This document shows positions 57,901 through 64,000 of a DNA stretch of 64,000 bases, in pieces. The notes beneath the pieces are model-generated. The model saw nothing but the letters and a program-made list of their open reading frames with translations. It had not been told where the DNA came from and made no database searches. The position numbers were made by a program, and so were the translations under genes. Origin of the DNA: Mytilus edulis (taxonomy: Eukaryota > Mollusca > Bivalvia > Mytilida > Mytilidae). The DNA lies in the NCBI RefSeq assembly GCF_963676685.1, contig NC_092351.1, forward strand, positions 38,802,733 to 38,866,732, written 5' to 3'. Within the stretch, counting starts at the first letter, position 1. The number at the start of each line of letters is the position of its first letter.

Positions 57901-60900
57901 TGGAAGTGTAAGTCTAGTTTATCTTTACTCTTTCCCATGTCATACGCCTCAAGAACTGGAAGTGTAAGCCTTGGTTATTTTTACTCTTTCCCATTTCATA
58001 CGCCTCACGAACTGGAAGTGTAAGCCTTGTTTATTTTTACTCTTTCCCATTTCATACGCCTCACGAACTGGAAGTGTAAGCCTTGTTTTTTTCTCTCTTT
58101 TCTATTGCATACGCCTCACGAACTGGAAGTGTTAGCCTAGTTTATGTTTACTCTTTTCTATTTCATACGCCTCACGAACTGGAAGTGTAAGCCTAGTTTA
58201 TTTTTACTCTTTCCCATGTCATATGCCTCACGAACTGGAAGAGTAAGCCTTGTTTGTTTTTACTCTTTTCTATTTCATACGCCTCACGAACTGGAAGTGT
58301 AAGCCTAGTTCATTTTTTCTCTTTTCCATTTCATACGTCTCACGAACTGGAAGTGTAAGCCTTGTTTATGTTTACTCTTTTCTATTTCATACGCCTCACA
58401 AACTGGAAGTGTAAGCCTAGTTTATTTTTACTCTTTTCCATTTCATACGCCTCACGAACTGGAAGATTAAGCCTAGTTTATTTTTACTCTTTCCCATTTC
58501 ATACGCCTAACAAACTGAAAGTGTAAGCTTTGTTTTTTTTACTCTTTCCCGTTTCATACGCCTCAGGAACTGGAAGTGTAAGCCTAGTTTATTTTTACTC
58601 TTTTCCATTTCATACGCCTCACGAACTGGAAGTGTAAGTCTAGTTTATCTTTACTCTTTTCCATTTCATACGCCTCACGAACTGGAAGTGTAAGCTTTGT
58701 TTATTTTTACTCTTTTCCATTTCATACGCCTCACGAACTTGAAGTGTAAGCCTTATTTATTTTTACTCTTTCCCATTTCATACGCCTCACGAACTGGAAG
58801 TGTAAGTCTAGTTTATCTTTACTCTTTCCCATGTCATACGCCTCAAGAACTGAAAGTGTAAGCCTTGGTTATTTTTACTCTTTCCCATTTCATACGCCTC
58901 ACGAACTGGAAGTGTAAGTCTAGTTTATCTTTACTCTTTCCCATTTCATACGCCTCACAAACTGGAGGTGTACGCCTAGTTTATTTTTACTCTTTCCTAT
59001 TTGATACATGTATAAAATCAAATTTGGGTTAAAACGATTCATTCAGATAAGTATTCCCTTCTAAATAAACGTATGATTTATATGTATAGTTTCGGTATCA
59101 TAAAAATTATATTATTTTGTTGTCATATGCAATCACAAATGTTACAAAGAGAAAGTTATATAGTTTTTATTTTTTGCGCTTTTACATAAAGGGAAGGTAG
59201 AAAGAATATTCATGCAGTATGAGAATAAATATATAGCTAAACGCGAAAACGAGGGGTAAACATTCCCACAATTATAAATGATTTCCTAAGTTTAAAACAG
59301 CGAATTACTATCAGACTATTTCCGTATTTTTGTGCCAATACCAAAATAATGGATTATTGTATCCTCTGCTGTTTGAAGACACACGGAAGATGTAAGTAGT
59401 ATTAATGTAATTACATTAAACATTCTTGAACGATGCAATGATTTGAAATTGTATACCTGTGTGGGTTAAACTTGATTGTTGAACATATGAAAAACAAACT
59501 TACCGTATTCGCTTTTTGATACGGTACTTGCGTCGCAGCCTGTAAAAATGTTGCATTAAACAAGTTTTAATCTGTAACCAATAGTACAAAAAACTCATCA
59601 TAGATACCAGGATTTTTTTTAATAACGAGAGACAAGCGTTTCGTCTACAAAAGACCCATCAGTGACGCTGGAATCGAAAAATGTTTAAAAAAAACCCAAA
59701 TAAAGTACGAAGTTAAAGAGCATTGAGGACCAAAAATTCCGAAACGTTTTGCTAAATACAGCTAAGGTAATCTATTCCTGAGGTAGAACAGCCTTAGTAT
59801 TTTAAAATTCAAAGTTTTGTTAACAGTTAATTTATAATTATGAACATATCAATGATAACCCAAGTCAACACAGAAGTGTTGAAAAGTGCACGTTTTGTTT
59901 CTATTCAATTATGTAATTTTAGTCAGCATTTTACAGTTTCAAAATATCTATGAATTGTTTTTTTTTCTCATTTGAAATATATAATGCAAAACAAGAACTA
60001 ATGTAAATAGTAAGCTCTAATGGATAACACAAATGTGCTAGTGTTATGTTGTGGTAGAGTAACTTCGTTTAGTGAGTAATAAACTGTTGTAAATTATGAA
60101 CAATTTGTGAGTGTTAAACTGCAGAAGTATAGCACAAAAAACACTTATTCAGTGAAATATCTGCAGTTGAAAAACGCAAAGTCAGTGTTAAACTGCAAAA
60201 TAATATCTAAAATTTGTGAGTATTAACCCATATTAGAATAACTCAAAATAATAAATGATAAACTGCAAACGAATAGTTGTTAGTTATAAAATACATTATT
60301 ATACTTCCTGTGAGAATGTCCTTCTATAGTAAAATTGCTTTATTTTGGCATAGTTTTTAAAAGAAATATATAGCGTTACCTGCACTATGCAAAAATAGTA
60401 TGCCTTGCCGTTGCAACATACTATTGATTTTCACGTCAATCATTGTCAATTTCACGTGCAAAGGTGGAGCTTAGTTGCTTTGACAAACAAGTGGGATGGA
60501 TTTATTAACCTGACAATTAATTAACTAATAATTTCCAATTGAACAATAAGGGGGAATTAGTCGATACCATTTGAAATCTCACATTTTAAGAGACTTTAAA
60601 ATACTCTAGTTTCTGTTAGAACGTTTTTGTTTACTTCTGCCAAAATTGTTTGAATACTTTAGGAGTCATTTGTTGCAGATAAATAGTTATGACCACATCA
60701 CTGTTTTTTTTATGTAAGTTATTGAGTACTAAGGAAAATGTTAATGAGAATGAAATGGAAGGGGTATGGAGTAAACCTTGTTAAGACAAAATTCAAAACA
60801 ATACCGGGCAATCAAAGCTATGACACGATGCCTTTTTGGTACTTCTTCATCTTGAAGTCAACCTGACTTCATACCTTCAACAAGAGCAAAATAAAGGTAC

Positions 60901-62645
60901 CTCATAGCAAGTTTAAGACAACCTTTAGCACAAACTTAAGCAGAGTTCTACTTGTTTAACTAGTCAATAATGATTTATATTCAGATAGAGTTGAAATCAA
61001 TCATTTCACCTCAAAACACATACTTTTCAATCTTTTGAATCTTATTTTCATCCCTAAATGGACCTCTGATTGTGGAGAAAATGTTCCATGATGAAACTGA
61101 CATTATACAAAATATAGCTATGTAAATATATTTAGGAAATAAACACGAATAGTTGCAGTACAAATACATGTATATGCAGAGTTACATAAAGGGCATTTTT
61201 TTGTTGAAATACACCACTATTCAAAATAGTAATTAGTCAGTATAATAATGATATTAATGTTGTGTTTAACATTGACTATGGAAAATAGTAGCCAGGGTGA
61301 GAGACAGGTCGTGCACTATTGTCTATCACCCTGGCTACTATTTTCGCATATTCAATGTTAAACACAACATTATTATATAAATAGAATAACGCTAATTTGC
61401 GAAGGAATAACTGCAGACGATCATCTGACATCAACAATGTGTATGTGCAGTAAACCTACATTAGAATAACATTTTTAACACAAAAGAGTGCAAGGTGATC
61501 TGCTGACGAATATCAACAATTTCTAGTAATAAACTGCAGTAAAATAACATATAATTTACCTTTTTATCTTCTTCCCCTTTAGCCATCTTAAAAAAGTGTG
61601 TCTAAACAAATCAGATATCATGTTAATAAATTCTAACAAATATTATTTAAGTCAGGAATTCACTATAATCGTTTTTTCGGCATAATCATTAAGGAAATTG
61701 TATACAGAAACGACAACATCTGTACACGTATCAAATTATAAATAGAAGAGCTGGTGTGGTGGCAAACTGGAATATCTGTGTAGTCCTGTTTGATAAAAAG
61801 AACCAAAAGAATTGGCAAATGGAGACAAGGTATCAGAGCAATGAAAGAGGAAGATAATTCCTGGAATTGTAAATGATTTTTTAAGTTTTAAAACAATGAC
61901 TTATAATAAAATTATCAGTATTTGAATGCCTATACCAAAGTACTAAACTCCTGGGCTAGTGACATCATTGGGGACTGACAGTCTACCATCAGAGGTATGG
62001 AGACATTTAATCACATTAAACGGCGTCAATTCTAACATGATGCACATATTTGTACACTGATGTTTCTTTAGCGAAGAATGCATCAAAACGCAGATATGAA
62101 ACAAATCTCTGAGAGGATCAATAGGCCATTGGACCAATTAGGGTGAATCATTTGTATTAAAGTACATCTTTCTACTCTTGAGAGCCACCAATTACTTGGC
62201 CGAAAATCTGTGAAACTATGTTTGGCGCCACTTGAAATTTTGAAACGACAAGTGAATTAATTGATGGATATGAATATTCAAATCTACAAATGCATCAATC
62301 ATGGATGGATAATAAAACATAGAATGACAAATCGTTTTGCAGCTATGCATTAAACGGCATACGTATTACTGGAAAGATATGAATATTAAAACAACATATT
62401 CATCAAAGAACAGGTATGAATATCTATATATGAAGTATTTTAATGTATTTAGAAACAATGTTAATGGAAGAACAAAGGCATTATTTATAAATAGAAAGCC
62501 GTAACATCTAAAAGTAACTTACTGTTTGTGCTGCTTCCACTAATTGGTCAGGTTGTTGATGTAAGCAACAGGCAATATCCCATGTATGCTTTTTGATTTC
62601 CGTCATCTGTTTTCGTTCTTGCTCTACACATGTGCAGTAACATTG
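48502..62645 (-). CDS. SPATA18: MIEAP/SPATA18 C-terminal-domain protein (8 visible exons, 5' incomplete)
   Basis: Exons in order of transcription: 62645-62523, 61601-61560, 59539-59504, 55000-54959, 54149-54114, 52605-52570, 52078-51971 and 48975-48502. They total 298 codons plus the stop. Every junction is GT-AG and phase 0. The last exon encodes ERYRKSGSPNQVIKFVKRCT, ELCWSMVIKEPSMVL, DKNLFSPYTKNGSVIDFVVW, PALILHNNGPILQKG. This matches the C-terminal domain I know from mitochondria-eating protein (LCW...DPPM..., VVWPA..LH.GGP). MIEAP acts in mitochondrial quality control, and bivalves carry many related genes. The exon at 52078 is helical (ENMLKILAIQKCMEELLNIV). The five micro-exons are two repeated types. 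No initiator Met is visible; upstream exons must lie beyond 62.7 kb, probably outside the window. Introns host several repeats. Confidence 0.78.
49262..49880 (+). repeat. dispersed repeat family D, right copy (intron of MIEAP-like gene)
   Basis: It has the same ordered blocks as 38889-39440, plus an AT dinucleotide run at 49585-49609 and an internal partial duplication of the ATGGGATGTATAAGT block. Confidence 0.85.
49585..49609. repeat. AT dinucleotide run
   Basis: About twelve AT units inside the family D copy. Confidence 0.9.
50310..50590 (+). repeat. retroelement 3'-region fragment
   Basis: GGTCCGTTACTGTGTGTTAC, ATTTTAGTATTGTGTCGTTG, TTCTCCTCTTATATTTAATG and AGTTTTGAACAGCGTATACT are words I recall from the region 3' of mussel reverse-transcriptase ORFs. 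No coding sequence is attached here. Confidence 0.5.
51338..51763 (+). mobile_element. short inverted-terminal element with tandem core
   Basis: ATACCCCCGC (51340-51349) and GCGGGGGTAT (51752-51761) are inverted ends. After a TCCGTCC-rich microsatellite the core is a two-unit tandem (about 51450 and 51610) with TTTTTCTCAGGAACT, GAAATTTGGTTTCAGG and TCATCACTCAACAAC. It lies in the last intron of the MIEAP-like gene. Confidence 0.65.
51971..52078 (-). CDS. SPATA18: MIEAP-like gene, helical exon
   Basis: A 108-bp exon encoding 36 residues (ENMLKILAIQKCMEELLNIV, then HERRKYDKKLLEYVMQ), acceptor ATTGTAG, donor GTAAAA, phase 0. The heptad-like Leu/Ile spacing suggests a helix or coiled coil just before the C-terminal domain. 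Confidence 0.75.
52570..52605 (-). CDS. SPATA18: MIEAP-like gene, micro-exon type 2, copy 3
   Basis: A 36-bp exon encoding AATQVPNQKANA, acceptor TTGACAG, donor GTAAGT, phase 0. No type-1 partner was found between 52606 and 54113. Confidence 0.7.
53750..53820 (-). repeat. fragment of retroelement 3' region, reverse orientation
   Basis: AGAGAGGCGAAATATAC and AATAAACTGACAACGCCATG are reverse complements of words in the 3' region type at 48150-48300. A shorter piece (GGGGCGAAATATACCAAAAG) is at 33232. Confidence 0.45.
54114..54149 (-). CDS. SPATA18: MIEAP-like gene, micro-exon type 2, copy 2
   Basis: A 36-bp exon encoding TVTQVPNQKANM, acceptor TTCACAG, donor GTAAGT, phase 0. Confidence 0.7.
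54607..54800 (+). repeat. 34-bp tandem array, about 5-6 units
   Basis: The unit GTGTGATAAACTGCAGTAAA plus ATTACGACCAAATA repeats with few changes. Single decayed units with AAACTGCAG continue to about 54440. It sits in the intron between type-1 copy 2 and type-2 copy 2 micro-exons. Confidence 0.9.
54959..55000 (-). CDS. SPATA18: MIEAP-like gene, micro-exon type 1, copy 2
   Basis: A 42-bp exon encoding THFSPNTKVEEDKK, acceptor TTTTAG, donor GTGAGT, phase 0. Confidence 0.7.
55644..59007 (+). repeat. 56-bp intronic minisatellite, about 60 units
   Basis: The unit is ATACGCCTCACGAACTGGAA, GTGTAAGCCTTGTTTATTTT, TACTCTTTCCCATTTC. Diagnostic variants repeat at a larger period. GGAACTGTAAGTCTAG is at 56783 and 57734, and CCCGTTTCATACGCCTCAGG is at 56647, 57598 and 58548. 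This gives a higher-order repeat of about 951 bp, or 17 monomers. The array fills most of the intron between 55001 and 59503 of the MIEAP-like gene. Confidence 0.95.
59504..59539 (-). CDS. SPATA18: MIEAP-like gene, micro-exon type 2, copy 1
   Basis: A 36-bp exon encoding AATQVPYQKANT, acceptor TTTACAG, donor GTAAGT, phase 0. Same type as 54114-54149 and 52570-52605. Confidence 0.7.
59610..59830 (+). repeat. dispersed repeat (family K) in MIEAP-like intron
   Basis: CAAGCGTTTCGTCTACAAAA, CATCAGTGACGCTGGAATCG, AGAGCATTGAGGACCAAAAA and CAGCTAAGGTAATCTATTCC are words that I recall from a very common bivalve repeat. Only one clear copy is present here. Confidence 0.55.
60000..60290 (+). repeat. 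decayed AAACTGCAG-type repeat region
   Basis: TAAACTGTTG, TTAAACTGCAGAAGTATAGC, AGTGTTAAACTGCAAAATAA and GATAAACTGCAAACGAATAG occur at loose 35-70 bp spacing. They resemble the 34-bp array at 54607 and occupy the equivalent intron of the other type-1/type-2 exon pair. Further units lie at 61395-61545. Confidence 0.6.
61241..61380. mobile_element. hairpin miniature element
   Basis: Arms of about 55 bp pair around 61301-61325: AATGTTGTGTTTAACATTGA and ATAGTAGCCAGGGTGA on the left, TCACCCTGGCTACTAT and TCAATGTTAAACACAACATT on the right. It has no ORF and lies in the intron after exon 61560-61601. Confidence 0.85.
61560..61601 (-). CDS. SPATA18: MIEAP-like gene, micro-exon type 1, copy 1
   Basis: A 42-bp exon encoding THFFKMAKGEEDKK, acceptor GTTTAG, donor GTAAAT, phase 0. 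Same type as 54959-55000. Confidence 0.7.
62523..62645 (-). CDS. SPATA18: MIEAP-like gene, internal exon a
   Basis: The exon has 41 codons: QCYCTCVEQERKQMTEIKKH, then TWDIACCLHQQPDQLVEAAQ and T. The acceptor TTTAAAG precedes it and the donor GTAAGT follows. Its first half is Cys-rich and its second half helical. Confidence 0.65.
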
Positions 62646-62689
62646 CTTTAAAAAAAATATGCAAAAAATTTTGAAATGCATAAAAATAA

Positions 62690-63052
62690 CAAGAATGTGT
62701 CCCCAGTACACGGATGCCCCATCCGTACTATAATTTTCTATGTTCAGTGGACCGTGAAAATCTCTTCTTTGGCATTAAAATCAAAAAGATCATATCATAG
62801 GGAACATGTGTACTAAGTTTCAAGTTGATGTGACTTCAACTTCATCAAAAACTTCCTCGACCAAAAACTTTAACCTGAAGCGGGACAGACGGAAGAACGG
62901 ACGGACGAACGAACGAACGAACGAACGAACGAACGAAAACGAACGAACGAACGAACGAACGAACGAACGAACGAACGAACGAACGAACGAACGAACGAAC
63001 GCACGAACGCACAGAACAGAAAACATAATGCCCATAAATGGGGCATAAAAAT
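62690..63052 (-). repeat. dispersed repeat family G with GAAC microsatellite
   Basis: It reads in reverse the same blocks as 31940-32160: GATGCCCCATCCGTAC, ACTTCAACTTCATCAAAAAC, CCTCGACCAAAAACTTTAAC and CCTGAAGCGGGACAGACGG. The GAAC run and CCCATAAATGGGGCAT follow. The microsatellite (about 62905-63010) makes overlapping ORFs of Arg-Thr-Asn-Glu or Val-Arg-Ser-Phe repeats, which are not genes. Confidence 0.8.
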
Positions 63053-63059
63053 ATGACTG

Positions 63060-63455
63060 TGATTTACGAAATGTTAAACGGTACAAGAACCGCTCCAATG
63101 ACCAACACTCGGTTATTCTGCATGCATGAACCGCCGTCTTTACTTATCAAGGCGACATATAATACTAAATAAAGCTAAAAAAAATCAAAAAAATCTGTGC
63201 TTGGTAAAAACTGAAATGGCAGTACTAGACTCATAATGATAATAAAAGTAGCAGAAAATATTTTATTCTTTATCTTCCAGAGACCGCTGAAAAAAAGAGC
63301 AACGGATAGTTTCAAAACGCAACCTCCAGATTTTATGATAATTTATAATAAACGGTCACTTAATCATTTTAAAAGGTTCAAATACAAACTATCACGTATG
63401 ACTTCCTATCATTTACAAGGTATGTCATCTTTTTAAGTTATTAGTTGTGCATTTA
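63060..63455. other. gene-free stretch at the 5' side of the MIEAP-like gene
   Basis: The next upstream exon of the MIEAP-like gene could be expected here, but I could not identify one. The + strand ORF at 63236-63436 is AT-rich with no recognised domain. Confidence 0.35.
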
Positions 63456-63461
63456 GAAACT

Positions 63462-64000
63462 AGAGGGTCCAAGGACCCTGTGTCGCTCACCTGATATTTT
63501 CATTTACAATTGATGCATGATAAATGCAACTGTTGTACTGTCGTTTAGTTTCAGAGATATAATACTAAAAAGTGCATTTGAAACCTGTTTTATTTCAGCC
63601 ATGTGGGCAGGCAGGGTCATCATACACAGTGGTCCCTGGATATCCTAGTGGTGATTTAAACCAAGTTTGTTTAAATTTGACAGTTGTTTCAAGGGAGAAT
63701 TTTGTAAACCCCCTGCTCCCCCTTTGCCAAAAAAAAACAAAAAGGTAATAAAAAATTATTATATAAGGGCAATCTATCCTATTAATGATTTCTGCAAAAT
63801 TCAGTTGATTGTGCAAGGGTTGTATAGCCAGCTGAGGTCGTTAAAAACTCTCTTTTGTTGTTGCAGATAGATCTCGACCTGATAAACAATTTTACCACAT
63901 GTCAGATTTGCTCTAAATGCTTTGGTTTTTGAGTGATAAGCCAAAAACTGCATTTTACCCCTATGTTCTATTTATAGCCATGGCGGCCATCTTGGTTGGT
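63462..64000 (+). repeat. dispersed repeat (family J), truncated by the window edge
   Basis: It begins AGAGGGTCCAAGGACCCTGT with GTCGCTCACCTGAT. It ends in GATAGATCTCGACCTGATAA, AATGCTTTGGTTTTTGAGTG and GCCATGGCGGCCATCTTGGT. I recall this order of words from a highly abundant bivalve repeat. The overlapping ORFs at 63595-63870 belong to it. Confidence 0.65.

Noticed and set aside
62806-63098. ORFs of Arg-Thr-Asn-Glu and Val-Arg-Ser-Phe repeats
   Set aside because: They are translations of the GAAC microsatellite in a family G repeat.

Overview
The window looks like nuclear DNA of a bivalve mollusc, most likely a mytilid mussel. It is AT-rich, has GT-AG introns and AATAAA-type poly(A) signals, and is crowded with dispersed repeat families that I recognise from memory as typical of mussel genomes. 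No prokaryotic feature, tRNA, rRNA or CRISPR array was seen. Gene identities rest on reading translated exons and splice sites by eye; no search was run.

Three spliced protein-coding genes are supported. (1) A MIF / D-dopachrome tautomerase-family gene lies on the + strand (three exons, 16182-19958). (2) A glyoxylate/hydroxypyruvate reductase (GRHPR-type) gene lies on the - strand (three exons, 28649 to 25321) and reads as a complete 323-residue protein. (3) A gene for a protein with a mitochondria-eating-protein (MIEAP/SPATA18) C-terminal domain lies on the - strand (62645 to 48502, eight visible exons, 5' end outside the window). Its middle is built of repeated 36- and 42-bp phase-0 micro-exons. 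A single-exon ORF at 37549-37863 (+) may be a fourth gene of unknown function.

Layout. 1-12.6 kb: no gene seen, with scattered dispersed repeats and a foldback element with iterated TTTGCGCCA motifs. 12.6-14 kb: a hAT-like element with a 6-bp target duplication. 16-20 kb: the MIF-like gene. 20-25 kb: repeats, a reverse-transcriptase relic and foldback elements. 25-28.7 kb: GRHPR. 30-36.4 kb: a TTAA-flanked element, a hAT relic and a PIF/Harbinger-like element. 38.9-49.9 kb: a nested repeat complex holding an inverted duplication whose arms carry 7 and about 138 copies of a 29-bp minisatellite. 48.5-62.6 kb: the MIEAP-like gene, with a 34-bp array and a roughly 3.4-kb, 56-bp minisatellite in its introns. 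62.7-64 kb: two further dispersed repeats.

The most unusual items are these. The 29-bp minisatellite keeps all three frames of one strand open and encodes the same 29-residue cycle in each. Its monomer resembles the C-terminal codons of a retroelement that is present twice in this window. The MIEAP-like gene has segmentally repeated micro-exons. The three genes are functionally unrelated and nothing suggests that they work as a unit.
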